A stretch of DNA of 64,000 nt from contig NC_134353.1 of assembly GCF_048569485.1 (NCBI RefSeq), positions 705,404,841 to 705,468,840 on the forward strand. The letters run 5' to 3'. A model generated the notes under the pieces. It ran no database searches. It had not been told where the DNA came from and saw nothing but the letters and a program-made list of their open reading frames with translations. The translations under genes were made by a program, and so were the position numbers. This DNA is from Anomaloglossus baeobatrachus (taxonomy: Eukaryota; Chordata; Amphibia; Anura; Aromobatidae). Numbering within the stretch: position 1 is the stretch's first letter; every line of letters starts with the position of its first letter. Below are positions 11,313 through 23,205 of this stretch, piece after piece.

Positions 11313-12695
11313 AGGGGGCAGAGGCTGCGGTCACTGAAGCAGCCCCTACCCCCTTCCTGAAACAAAGCATCATCAGTGACACTAGTTGCAAGGTATGAAA
11401 GTCAATAGTCGTCAGTGTAGTTAGGGAAAGATAGGATATTTTTAACACAGCCATATTTAAAATAAGTTTAGATTAGGTCAATGCATAAATCGTCCGAGAC
11501 TCACCAAGACAAGTCAATGGGTCCAATTAAAAACGGACGGCACATGGACCATCCTAGTAGCATCAATTTCGAAGGGGCGCATGTACAGATGTGAAAAAAA
11601 AAATCTGCGCACACGCCGATGCCACTCGTAATCTGCACCGCAGTGTCTTCAATAAAATGGTGCCGGAGATCGCAGTAGACGCATGCATGTACTCCGAAGT
11701 CATTTTAATGAAGACAATATTACTGTGTCATTAGTGGCGCACTGCGATATTCAAATAGAGGGGGGCAAGCCAGGAGGACTTCAGAGAAGGACTTAACAGC
11801 AAGGACCCGACCCACAAAGGCCCGCCCCTATGCACTTGTCAATCAAAGTGTAGTGCATTTCTGAAACTTTGATTAAATATATTTCATCAATCAAGTATCT
11901 GATCTTCCTACAACAGCTATGCCGGGATTCAGCATCTTACTGCTTTTATGGCACTGTCTTTACCTTATATAGTAAAATCTTGGTGTTTGATCCTCTTTAA
12001 AGTGAACCTCAAATTTTACCACAAAAAGATTATAGCGCAGGATTCTGCAGTCTACTTTTTCCTAAATCATTCTATTAGTGAATTTAATGATATCCCGCAG
12101 CACTGACCGCCCAGACTGTGTGTTTCAGGCTGCACTCAACTATCGTCTTCAGCGCGGGAGCGAGTGTTATAGGATTGTACAGCGTTCGCTGCCATACTGA
12201 AGAAGATGGAGTAACAAGCAGGATGGTGCTTAGTTTAGTGCAGCCTACGGCACAGGCCTATGATTGTCTATACTCAGGTTATCGGCAACAATCATTAGAA
12301 GGGTCATTTAGAAAAAAATATTATACTGCAATATGGTATACTCTGGATTATTTTAAGACTTATACACCTAGTCTAGCAAGACTACTTCACCACCCTCATA
12401 TCCAGCTGGCCAAACGGAAAGTCAGTACACCCTTTCTGCACATCTAGGACACAAAAATACATGTGTAAAAAAAACTCCAGGACCCACAAATGCATGTGCA
12501 AAAAAAATAATAGGAAACTTGTTAGAGAAATGGGAATGAAACCTTTCTCTTTAGTGGTGGACAGGGAATTGTGCCCAAGTCGTAAGGGTTTGGGTAAATC
12601 CTCTGTGAGTAGAGATGAGTGCTCACAGTAGCCGGTGATTCTAATCCTTTTATCTGGATCTTTCTTGGAAACGTAGATCTAGTTTGTTGCAAGGG
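11313..12695. other. Intergenic sequence without recognised features
   Basis: No spliced gene, RNA gene or named repeat was recognised. It carries short palindromic CGATGC/GCATCG tracts, perhaps eroded MITE sequence. Confidence 0.4.
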
Positions 12696-12698
12696 TTA

Positions 12699-13300
12699 GG
12701 GGTACTTTTCACATAGTGAGATCGCTGCTGAGTCACAGATTTTGTGACGTACCAGTGATCTCACCAGCGATCTCTTTGTGTGACACTAAGCAGCGACCTG
12801 GCCCCTGCTGTGAAATTGATGATCGTTCCACACTACTCTGGTTCATTTTTTGCTAGTTGCTCTCCCGCTGTGAAGCACACATCGCTGTGTTTGACAGCGG
12901 GAGATAAGAATCTGAATGTGCAGGGAGCCGGCTTCTGGCAGCCTGCGGTAAGCTGGTAACCAAGGTACATATCGGGTATCCAAGCAAAGTGCTTTGCTTA
13001 GTAACCCGATGTGTACCATGGTTACGTGTGCAGGGAGCCGGCTTCTAGCAGCTGCGGATGCTGGTAACCAAGGTACATATCGGGTATCCAAGCAAAGCGT
13101 TTTGCTTAGTAACCCGATGTGTACCATGGTTACCAAACACCGCGTCATTACACAGGTTGCTGGTGGCTGATCTCTGATTGCTGTGGAGCTTCTGCCTGAT
13201 TGACAGCTCACCAGCGACCATGTAGCGACGCTCCAGCGATCCCTTCCAGGTCAGATCGCTGGTGGGATCACTGCAGCGTCGCTTAAGTGTGACGGTACCC
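12699..13300. mobile_element. Foldback MITE with duplicated hairpin cassette
   Basis: The ends GGGGTACTTTTCACA and GTGTGACGGTACCC are inverted, with TTA/TAA beside them. The middle holds two tandem copies (about 12913-13020 and 13029-13132) of a hairpin built on GGTAACCAAGGTACATATCG and its inverse. The same cassette recurs in two other MITEs here (28087-28256 and 57527-57700). Confidence 0.75.
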
Positions 13301-14139
13301 TAACAAGATCATCAAAGGAGGCTGACTGATCCTTTCTAACAAGATCAACTGTAATTTGGCAGAATCCAATGCAAAGCTGACAGCAACATTGCAAAGTTGA
13401 CTCTGCAATAAACCAAAGCTGAATTGGTCAAAAAGTCCAGTAAAGCAGAGCTGGTCGGAGGGGTATAGTAGGGCACCCAGTGAGGTAGCACAGCTGGAGT
13501 TTTCCAGTGCTTTAATAATCTTGAAATAATGAAGCAGCCCAGAATAGTTGGGTAGGAATCCATCTACCTGATGCTGAGCAGGCCTATAAGCCTGAGGGCA
13601 GAATTCCAGTGGTGCAAGACTGGTTGCCGTGGAAACTCAACGCCCCAAGGTAAAGAATCGTTGGAGGAAACAGCACCCATTTGTGTATTCACGAGAGGTG
13701 AGTAACACAACCATTGCTCTCCTTTCTGCTAATGCTCGAAGACTAACATCATCATAATCCAAATCTCCCATCCTTTCTTGTGCAGTACCCCAACAGTTCT
13801 CAGGAATGGGTGACACCACCCCCCCCCCCCCCCCCCCTCCAATATTCAGGGCTCTTCCTTGTCTTTTTAGGCAGGCCCAACATACTTCACAAATCTTCAA
13901 AAAAAATTAAATATTCCTACTTTTTTCCCCTCAGAATTTGGTCCTTTGTACCAGCTTTGCTCACCCTCCATGCACTGAGCAGCACTTGTGCCAAGGGGTG
14001 ACCTGGCTAGTCTCCTCTCCGCCATTGGTCCCCTGGCCAGATCTTCAAGGTATATTATACCTATCTGCTATTCATTCTGACCACGGTTTGGCCATCATGA
14101 ATTGCCTGACGCGTTCCCAACTCCGAGGTGTGCCATCAT
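13301..14139. other. Intergenic sequence before DIRS B
   Basis: A C-run lies at 13813-13836. No gene was recognised. Confidence 0.4.
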
Positions 14140-14310
14140 TTCTTTTTCGCTCCTAATTGGGAGACCCAGACAATTGGGTGTATAGCTATTGCCTCTGGAG
14201 GCCACACAAAGTATTACACTTAAAAGTGTAAGGCCCCTCCCCTTCTGGCTATACACCCCCAGTGGGATCACTGGCTCACCAGTTTTGTGCTTTGTGCGAA
14301 GGAGGCAACA
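14140..14310 (+). repeat. DIRS B left inverted terminal repeat
   Basis: The tip TTTTTCGCTCCTAATTGGGA differs from copy A (TTTGTCGCTCCATTGGG). The rest matches copy A closely. Confidence 0.82.
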
Positions 14311-16449
14311 CATCCACGCATAGCTCCACTTTTTAGTCAGCAGCAGCTGCTGACTATGTCGGATGGAAGAAAAGAGGACACATATAGTGTCCCCAGCATG
14401 CTCCCTTCTCACCCCACTGTATGTCGGAGGTGTTTGTAAGGTTGAGGTACCCATTGCGGGTACGGCGGCAGGAGCCCACATGCTGATTTCTTCCCCATCC
14501 CTTTTTACAGGGCTCTGGGTGAAGTGGGATTTACCGGTCTCCAGGCACTGAGACCGTGCTCCATCTACAGCCCCTGGAGAAGATGCTGGATGGAGCGGAG
14601 TACATCAGGGACATGGCCCTGCTTCCTCAAGGTACTCTGTGTCCCCGTGCATTTGGCGCTCACACCGCAGCATGCTGGGTGTTGTAGTGCGCCGGGGGAC
14701 ATCAGCGCTGCGGCGCCTGTGCCATGGCCTCATTCAGCTTCGCTGAAGCAGGCTCACTTATGGGAATTGGTCGCGCCGGCCGCTGGGACTGCGGCGCGGC
14801 TGGCACTGGTGGTGCGCCGGGGACTTCAGCGCGGCCCGCGCTTTTACGGCGGCCGCGCTGATAACTAGAGTCCCCGGCTTTTGCGGCCTGCTTCCGTTCG
14901 TTCCCGCCCCCAGACCTGCCAGTCAGGAGAGGGGCGGGACGCTGGCCACTTCTAGGAATCGGTCGCGCCGGCCGCTGGGACTGCGGCGCGGCTGGCACTT
15001 GTGGTGCGCCGGGGACTTCAGCGCGGCCCGCGCTTTTACGGCGGCCGCGCTGTTAACTCGAGTCCCCGGCTTCTGGGCCTAGTCTCCCTTCGTTACCGCC
15101 CACAGCCCTGACAGTCAGGGTAGGGGCGTGACGCTGCATAGAGCAGAGCTGAGAGCTGGAGTATGTTTTGCATACTCCACCCCTCTCACTGTGTGCACTG
15201 TGAATCCGGATTCCCGCACTTTCTCAGGCACGCCCACGGCTTCCTTCTCTACAAGGACGCCGGCAGCCATTAGTGTCAGTTTCTGTACGAACAGAGACAA
15301 GTGTGGAAGACCCTGGCATTCTGATAGTCACACAATCGCTGCAACAGGCGTTAAGCAGCACCTGTGGTGCTAACCCCACTAGTGCAGAAGTGCACTTATA
15401 GATATGCTTGTACTATATACATTGCACTGTTTGGTCGCACGTTGTATATGCCCTCCTGGATTATGCGGAGGAGTTATCAGCATATTCTCTGTGTAAAACA
15501 AAGGTGCAGAACCACATGTTTTTCTATACAGCTGGTACAGCATGTACGGCTATACGGCCGGCAGGTTACATAGACTCCCATTGTATGCACTAATGGCCAG
15601 GGGATGAGGACGGTGTCTGCAGGACAGAGGCCGGACGTCGATCTAATGGCGTCACGGCACAACAACAATGTGCCAGCTTCATGGCACGGTTTCACAATCG
15701 AGCTCTGGCGGCAAACGCCTTAGTTCAGCATTGGTCGCAGTTCCAGCTACCTTAGGTGCCACCTCTGGCATTGTTGCCCAGAGTACTGCGCTAGATCAAG
15801 ACCGACTGCGGCCGCGCCATCCTCGTCGCTACAGATTGGCCGAGGATGTTGTGGTACTCGGTTCTGTGGTGCCTCACGGTAGGCTAACCGGGGGCACTAC
15901 CAGACCAATCAGACTGGCTGTCTCAAGGGCCATTCTTCCATTTGAACAGGACGTGGAAGATATTCTTATCTCGGTGCTCGGCGCAGGGTGTTTCTCCCTG
16001 GCCGGTTGCATCGTCTATGTTTCCTTCCTTCCTGCAATCTAGGTAGGAAAATGGGTTGTCGCTCAGTTCCCTTTAGGGACAAGTCTCAGCGCTATCTGTA
16101 TTTTTCAGAAACGACGGCTTCCTCAGGTACGCACGTTCCTACGGGGAGTTTGTCTTCTCAGCACTCCGTACAAGCGGCCGTTAGAGCCCTGAGATCTGAA
16201 CAAGGTTCTAATTGCTCTCCAGATGCCGCCTTTCGAGCCTTTGAAAGATGTCTCCCTTCCCGCTTTTCACGGGAAGTGGCCTTCTAGTAACGGTCTCGTC
16301 TCTTAGGACAGTGTCCGAGCTAGCAACGCTCTCATACAAACTCCCTTCCTGGTCCTTCACCAGGACAGGGTAGTTCTGCGTCCGGTTCCGGAATTTCTCC
16401 CTAAGGTGGTATCCCACTTTCATATCAATCAGGATATCACCTCACCTTC

Positions 16450-16845
16450 TTTGTGTCCTCGTCCAGTCCACCAATTTCAGAAAGATTTGCATCTGTTGGT
16501 TCTGGTGAGAGCACTCAGGTTCTACTTCCCGCATGGCGCTCCTGCGCCACCCGGATGCACTCTTTGTCCTTGTCGCTGGTCGGCGTAAACAGTCGCAAGC
16601 TTCCAAATCCACCCTTGCTCGGGGGATCGAGGAACCAATTCTTGAAACCTACAGTTCTACTGGGCTTCTGGTTCTCTCAAGGCCGAAGGCCCATTCTATC
16701 AGAGCCGTGGGTGCATCCTGGACATTACGGCACCAGGCTACGGCTCAGCAGGTGTGTCAGGCACCTACCTGATTGGGTCTGCATACTTTTACCAAGCATT
16801 TTCAGGTGCATACCTACGCTTCGGCAGACGCCAGCCTAGGTAGAT
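16450..16845 (+). pseudogene. DIRS B tyrosine recombinase remnant
   Basis: Same C-terminal recombinase region as copy A, with SIRAVGASWTLRHQATAQQ visible. It is a broken fossil. Confidence 0.7.
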
Positions 16846-16939
16846 AAGTCCTTCAGGCGGCAATTGCCCACCTGTAGGAAAGGGCTGTTTGACGGCCCTA
16901 TCACGAGGTATTCTTTTACCCACCCAGGGACTGCTTTTG

Positions 16940-17048
16940 GACGTCCCAATTGTCTGGGTCTCCCAATTAGGAGCGAAAAAGAAGAAGGGAATTTTGTTTA
17001 CTTACCGTAAATTCCTTTTCTTCTAGCTCCAATTGGGAGACCCAGCAC
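16940..17048 (+). repeat. DIRS B internal complementary region
   Basis: It carries CCCAATTAGGAGCGAAAAAG, the exact inverse of this copy's own left tip variant, joined to the inverse of its right tip. Confidence 0.88.
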
Positions 17049-17179
17049 CCGCCCTGTTTTCTCTGGGTTTTTCTGTTTTTTCGGGTACACATGTTGTTCA
17101 TGTGGTATGGTTCAGTTCTCCGATGTTTCCTCGGATTAAATTGGTCTTTAAACCAGTTATTGGCTTTCCTCCTTCTTGC

Positions 17180-17368
17180 TTTGGCACTAAAACTGGTGAG
17201 CCAGTGATCCCACTGGGGGTGTATAGCCAGAAGGGGAGGGGCCTTACACTTTTAAGTGTAATACTTTGTGTGGCCTCCAGAGGCAATAGCTATACACCCA
17301 ATTGTCTGGGTCTCCCAATTGGAGCTAGAAGAAAAGGAATTTACGGTAAGTAAACAAAATTCCCTTCT
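17180..17368 (+). repeat. DIRS B right inverted terminal repeat
   Basis: Inverse of the left repeat, followed by the tail with TTTACGGTAAGTAAAC. Confidence 0.85.
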
Positions 17369-17683
17369 TTGCATCTTTTGATGTTTTTATCTAATTTCAG
17401 TCCCTGATTGGAGTAAGATTTCTGACATAGTGCAACGATCTGCACCTCTTCATGACTCAAGAGTGTTTGACTCTACCACACGCCCTCATCAAGATCGGTG
17501 AGAACATCTAGCCTAGATGAAGCCAGTGTGCAGAAAAGTCACTAAACCTGTGCTAACTCAATATCAGTAGAATCAAAACCTCCATTAGCGTCAGCACAAA
17601 AGCTGGATCTCAAGCGTCATGGGTTTACGTGGCTAAACAAATACGTTCGAGTAGTACATCACTAAGACAAATGCCAAGTGTTA
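17369..17683. other. Intergenic sequence
   Basis: No gene or repeat was recognised. Confidence 0.4.
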
Positions 17684-18290
17684 GATGAAGTGGTGTAAAG
17701 CACGCCACCAGTGGAAACCCGTTCTGTGGATATGAAGTGGTGTAAAGCATGCCACCAGTGGAAACGCATTCTGTGGAGATGAAGTGGTGTAAAGCACGCC
17801 ACCAGTGGAAACCCGTTCTGTGGATATGAAGTGTAAAGCACGCCACCAGTGGAAACCCGTTCTGTGGATATGAAGTGGTGTAAAGCACGCCACCAGTGGA
17901 AACCCGTTCTGTGGATATGAAGTGTAAAGCACCCCACCAGTGGAAATCCGTTCTGTGGATATGAAGTGTAAAGCACGCCACCAGTGGAAACCCGTTCTGT
18001 GGATATGAAGTGGTGTAAAGCACGCCACCAGTGGAAACGCATTCTGTGGATATGAAGTGTAAAGCACGCCACCAGTGGAAACCCGTTCTGTGGATATGAA
18101 GTGGTGTAAAGCACGCCACCAGTGGAAACGCGTTCTGTGGAGATGAAGTGGTGTAAAGCAAGGCACCAGTGGAAACGCGCTCTGTGGAGATGAAGTGGTG
18201 TAAAGCACGCCACCAGTGGAAACGCGTTCTGTGGAGATTAAATGGTGTATAGCATGCCATCAGTGGAAATGCGTTCTGTGAAGAAGAACC
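17684..18290. repeat. 47/42-bp minisatellite
   Basis: About 13 copies of a unit containing GTGTAAAGCACGCCACCAGT and TTCTGTGGATATGAAG. Most units are 47 bp and a few are 42 bp (lacking GTGGT). Open frames on the minus strand (up to 211 codons) arise from the repeat and are not genes. Confidence 0.92.
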
Positions 18291-18304
18291 ACACTTCTCT
18301 GTCT

Positions 18305-18645
18305 TAGGTCGGGGTCACACTGGCATATGGAATATGATATGAGAGCAGTGGATACGATATGCTACTGACACTGCTCAATCTCTGCTGCGATCGTGAGCCA
18401 GGTGTCAATCTACTGGGATCCGTTTTGCGCACGTGAGAATCGGAGCAAAGCTGTGGAGACGCAGAGATTAATCTGCCCATTTCCTCCATTGCATGTCTCT
18501 GCATATATTGCACTGCACTCGGATGACATCAGTGCAGTACGATATTTCACACGCACACATAGACTTGTATGGGTTCGCGTGATCTAAGATACACTGACAA
18601 TTGCAATAGCACTCGTCCGAGTTATATGTTGGTGTGAGCGAGCCC
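18305..18645. mobile_element. MITE-like repeat
   Basis: The ends GGGGTCACACTGGCATATG and ATATGTTGGTGTGAGCGAGC are roughly inverted. The interior has GATACGATATG and CACTGCACTCGGATGACATC blocks also seen at 20594-21020. Confidence 0.5.
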
Positions 18646-18780
18646 TTGTGGACAAATCTGGGTTTGGTGAATGTAAGGAGAGCGTTACCTGTGGACAAAG
18701 CAAGACCCATAAAGGCATGGTGGGTGAGTTTGATCTGAAAGCTCTTGCCTAGCCTGCCCTGACCCTATCGAACATCTTTA

Positions 18781-19152
18781 GGCTGTGTGCGCACGTGTGC
18801 GTATTGCACTGCAGCATAAAAGCATGCTTCCTGCGTCCCCAGCACAATCTATGTAGATTGTGCATAATCCATCTGCACGTTGCTTTTGAGAGCGCAGCGA
18901 TTTGCATGCAGAAATTTTGATCCAAATTGCTGCGTTTTAAAACGCAACATGTCACTTCTTTTGTGCGTTCCGGACGCTTTTCCCACTCTGTCTATGGCAG
19001 AGCAAGCATCCAGAACGCATGAATTCTGCATCCATTCTGTATTCTAAATACTTCCAAAACGACGCTTTTCGGCTGCGTTTTGAAACGCACATGCATTGAG
19101 AAAACGCTGCAGAATATTTGTCACGGCAGAACACAGACGGGCGCACATAGCC
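18781..19152. mobile_element. Foldback MITE (GTGCGCAC family)
   Basis: The ends GGCTGTGTGCGCACGTG and GGGCGCACATAGCC are flanked by TTA on both sides (18778-18780 and 19153-19155). Confidence 0.78.
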
Positions 19153-19406
19153 TTAGAATGTCCTAGAATAAAGATCATAAGCCCCGTCCTCTCCTCCCAC
19201 ATCAGTGCCTGATCTCACAATGCTCTTCTGAATGAATGGGCTAAAATTCCTCCAGACGCCCTCCAAAGTCTTACAGAAAAACTTCTTAGGAGAGTGATAT
19301 GGCTACAAAACTCTATATTAATGTCTATGGACCTAGAATAGATGTCATGGGTGTAACGTGTAGGAATCCCAATACGATGTCCACGTCCACATTAGTACAG
19401 AGTGTG

Positions 19407-19407
<1 letters not shown>

Positions 19408-19464
<57 letters not shown>
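19408..19464. repeat. (AT)n(GT)n microsatellite
   Basis: About 24 AT dinucleotides followed by GT dinucleotides. Confidence 0.95.
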
Positions 19465-19506
19465 ACATATAGTCACATGTCCAGCAAGCACAGTGCATGG
19501 TGCTCG

Positions 19507-20562
19507 TGTGCCGCCCCTGCAGCGGTTGAATTGCTCGGATCCTGGGGGTCTCATGTGGCTCGAGGGTCTCCGGACCCGGGGGCTTGCGGCCGCTCAAATG
19601 TAAAGGGGGTATTTACAGGGGATAGGAGTTCGTGACGCCACCTGTGGTTCGCGGTAAGGGGAGTACCGCCGCTGCCGATGGGAGTACAAGGGGGAGATGG
19701 AGTGGGGGCAGCCAGATGACGTTCCCTCCACAGGTAGGGGAGGCCTCAGGACTCTGGATAGTGGAGACATTGGTGCAGGGGAGCGCAGGGCTAGTGGAAA
19801 GCAGGGGAGGACCATGTACTCACTCAGACGGTATCGGCGATGGAAAGCAGACTCTGACAACAAGGTAAGCCAAGTCTCTGCGTGCCCCTACCCTCTTGGG
19901 GAAGCCGGTCCAGGTATCCGTCCCTTATACTACTGCCGGGTGCTCCGGAGCCTGCCTCCGTGCACAAATTTTGAAGTGTTCTGGTGGCCCATTGGCATAA
20001 AGCTGTCCGGGCCCCGCTCCCTACTTGTTGGTAGTGGAGCTGTGCTCTCAAGGGCTCACGCTTGTGATTTCTGTGGGCTGCTTGGGGTGGAAAGCCCTAT
20101 CCCCCTCGTTGCGTTAGTCTCCCTGATCTCTGAGCTTCTTGGGGACAGTCCATAAAGTTACTATCCTCCGCAGGTTAATTGCTGGGTTGCCTGACTAGGT
20201 CTAGGCACCCAGCCTCAATCCCCTCCGACTCCTCCGGTCCCAGACCAACGTCTGCGACCGAACCTTTAACTCCCCAGGAGCCACACACTCCCCTAGCTCC
20301 TCACTCCTCGAAGGCTACTTCAACTCTCTCCTCTCCTTCCTCCCACCAGTCTGCCTGACCCCTAGGTGGGTGGCCCTATTCCAGCTCAGCAGACCACTGG
20401 TGTGTCTGACAGGGTTTGGTGTGAGGTGTGGTTGGGAATTAGATGCGGATGGAGGCAGTACTATATTTTGGGAACCCAGAACCATGGGGGGTTGAGTCCT
20501 GCACTAAGAGATAAAGAGCCTGCAGTGCCCTCTGATGCCCTGACTAGTCCAGGGGTGTCACA
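19507..20562 (+). mobile_element. Solo LTR of an LTR retroelement (fossil)
   Basis: A 1056-bp segment runs TG...CA with a short terminal inverted repeat (TGTGCCGCCCC / GGGGTGTCACA). It contains GTTCGTGACGCCACCTGTGG, a block that reappears inverted and diverged in the LTR at 25005-26093. No internal coding region is attached. Flanking 5-mers do not match. Confidence 0.55.
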
Positions 20563-20593
20563 CTGGCGCTGGGAGGATTCAAAAGTTTGACTT

Positions 20594-21020
20594 TAAGGCT
20601 GGTGTCACACCGGCGTATCGCATGTGATGCGATATGCTAATGACCCTCGGCTCCTGCTGTGCTGTGAGCGCGAGCCATTACACTGTGATCTGATCCTGCG
20701 ATCGGATCACAGCTGTGGAGGAGAGGGAGGGATTAATCTCCCTATCTCCTCCATTATCAGCTGATGCGTATATCGCACTGCACTCCGATGTAATGCGAGT
20801 GCAGTGCAATGTTTCTCTCGCACCCATAGATGTATGGTGCGAGTGAATACGGATCGGATTCCACCCGCAGCATGCTGTGATTATTTTCTCGGTCCGATTA
20901 GGGCTGAGAAAAAAAAATCACAGATGGGAACATTTCCAAAGCGTAACATGGGTCTGAGTGGAATGCAATTTTTTTTTTTTTTTATGGCATTCCACTCGAC
21001 CCGTTTTACTCGCCATGTGT
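20594..21020. mobile_element. MITE-like repeat
   Basis: It starts GGCTGGTGTCACACCGGCG. The interior shares CACTGCACTC...GCAGTGCAATG with 18305-18645. The right end is eroded. Confidence 0.45.
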
Positions 21021-21934
21021 ACTAGCACTGAGGCAGGAGTCCTACTAGCATGAGACTCCCGTGAGGATCGCATCGCATCTCCCAGACTGGTGGTGGCTCT
21101 CCTGACAGGAGTGTGTCAGCTTCATATATTTCTTTGCAGCTGCATGCTCCTTTCAGGAGAGGAGACGGCCAATCCGGGCAGTGTGATGCGATACTCCTGC
21201 AAGTCATATGGAATTGTGATTCCAGACCACCTCAAGCCTGGAGAACACCTTTGAGACTAAAAATAATTTCATTACATATTAACCCCTTCACCACTTAGAG
21301 ATTTTCTGTTTTCTTTCTTTCTTACACTTTTTCCAAATGCTATAACTGTTTATTTTTCTGTCAACAACATGATCCCCGTCGGCAATGGCACTATCCCCAC
21401 CTCTGGGTTTTAGATTGCACTGTCAGAGTTTGACAGTGAGATCTAGCTAGATCTCCAATCCACCCATGCCTGTTAGCTGCACATGTCGGCTGATCAGATC
21501 AGCAGAGATCTGCGGGGAATAATGCGGGCTCACCACGCCAGCCCACATAAATGGGCCAGATATGACTGTAAAGGGGTTATCCACTACCTGGACACCCTAT
21601 TTTCACTTCTTTTACTGGCGCAGGTTCAGAGGTGGGACTCATGTGACATTATGCCATGTGAACCCTGCAGTCTCTTCAATTTCTCTTCCTTTGGACAAAA
21701 CTTACATCCTGAAGAAATGAGAACAGCTGCTCTCCTTATCTTTCCGGATGTACACTACATGTGAAGGAAGTGAAAGTGGCGCAGTCACTGATTGTCTGCA
21801 GCCACATGTGACATGTGCCAACAATCCTGGAACAATGCCAGCACTGGAGGGGAGTACGGACTGGTTTTATTTGTCTGAGTAGTGGACAAACCCATTAACT
21901 CGGCTGCCCAGTACTCGCTTGTGTCTCTCCACAC
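21021..21934. other. Intergenic sequence
   Basis: It contains short palindromic tracts (CCCCTTCACCACTTA near 21291, GGGGTTATCC near 21574) of the kind seen at frog MITE ends. No gene was recognised. Confidence 0.35.
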
Positions 21935-21939
21935 TCAGT

Positions 21940-22185
21940 CATATCGGATGGTAGAGTGCCCTCCACATTCAGTTTCACATTGGATGGTAGAGCGCCCTCC
22001 ACACTCAGTGTCATAATGGATGGTAGAGCGCCCTCCACACTCAGTGTTATATCGGATGGTAGAGCACCCTCCACCCTCAGTGTCACATTGGATGGCAGAG
22101 CACCCTCCACCCTCAGTGTCACATTGGATGGTAGAGTGCGCTCCACACACAGTGTCAAATTGGATGGTAGCGTGCCCTCTATATT
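21940..22185. repeat. 36-bp minisatellite
   Basis: Seven copies of a unit containing GGATGGTAGAGCGCCCTCCA. The period is a multiple of three, so frames stay open on both strands. These are not genes. Confidence 0.92.
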
Positions 22186-23205
22186 CTTATTATAAATAGC
22201 CTTGTGTGTTTTTTGTGGCTCAGACACTTTGTGCTCTCTCTGGCCTCAGCTTTGACAGTGTCCATTTTTCAAAAGTGCAATCCACCATGCTTTGTGCACA
22301 CCCCAAGTGAGGTTAGAGCAAGCACAACATGACTGTGTGTCGGTCCCATCACTTGTGTTAGAATCCTATTTTTCAAGGCTTCATAAAGAAGCCCTGATGG
22401 AGAAACTAAGGTGGCAAAAACACAAACTGAACGTGACAGGTCCACTCTGCTTTAAGGTAAAAATTGTACAAATAATAATAATGTTGACAAACAGGAGGAC
22501 AAAGAGTATATGTGCAAAAAAATTACAAATTTTTATTATGAAAAAAAACACAATAGACAAATGTTAAAAAACAGGTAAAACATCACCACAATGAATCATC
22601 TGGGGGATATAACATTGTTACACAATAATGACAGGGCACTTCTCAGAAAGATGATCACAACGTTCCAAATACCCTGGATAAGTTAAGTCCTGAAGATGAA
22701 AATCGTAAGGGTATCACAATAAGTAGTTAGAAATAGATCTGAGACTCCCAGCCATATATCGAAATTACTATTCCAAATGAAGGAATGGGGTCAAGCTCAT
22801 GTGGTTTTTTTATAATAAAATTTGTAATTTTTTTGCACATACAGTGCCTACAAGTAGTATTCAACCCCCTGCAGATTTAGCAGGTTTACACATTTGGAAT
22901 TAACTTGGCATTGTGACATTTGGACTGTAGATCAGCCTGGAAGTGTGAAATGCACTGCAGCAAAAAAGAATGTTATTTCTTTTTTTATTTTTTTTTTAAA
23001 TTGTGAAAAGTTTATTCAGAGGGTCATTTATTATTCAACCCCTCAAACCACAAGAATTCTGTTTGGTCCCCCTAAAGTATTAAGAAGTATTTCAGGCACA
23101 AAGAACAATGAGCTTCACATGTTTGGATTAATTATCTTTTTCCAGCCTTTTCTGACTAATTAAGACCCTCCCCAAACTTGTGAACAGCACTCATACTTGG
23201 TCAAC

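Larger units (their letters stand above)
14140..17368 (+). mobile_element. DIRS-type retroelement, shortened copy B (fossil)
   Basis: It has both inverted terminal repeats, two GC-rich tandem units, the recombinase region and the ICR, all close to copy A. It lacks the gag and RT part, so it is about half as long and cannot be autonomous. The right tip equals its own ICR over about 56 bases, implying a recent insertion. It has the same orientation as copy A, 6.1 kb away. Confidence 0.88.

Noticed and set aside
13637-14139. Possible exon before DIRS B
   Set aside because: Short frames interrupted by a C-run, no splice-consistent homology recognised.
17625-18260. Three overlapping minus-strand frames of 175-211 codons
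   Set aside because: They are all generated by the 47-bp minisatellite, and the same peptide appears in all frames.
22292-22567. 91-codon frame
   Set aside because: It runs into the arm of a MITE and encodes no recognised domain.
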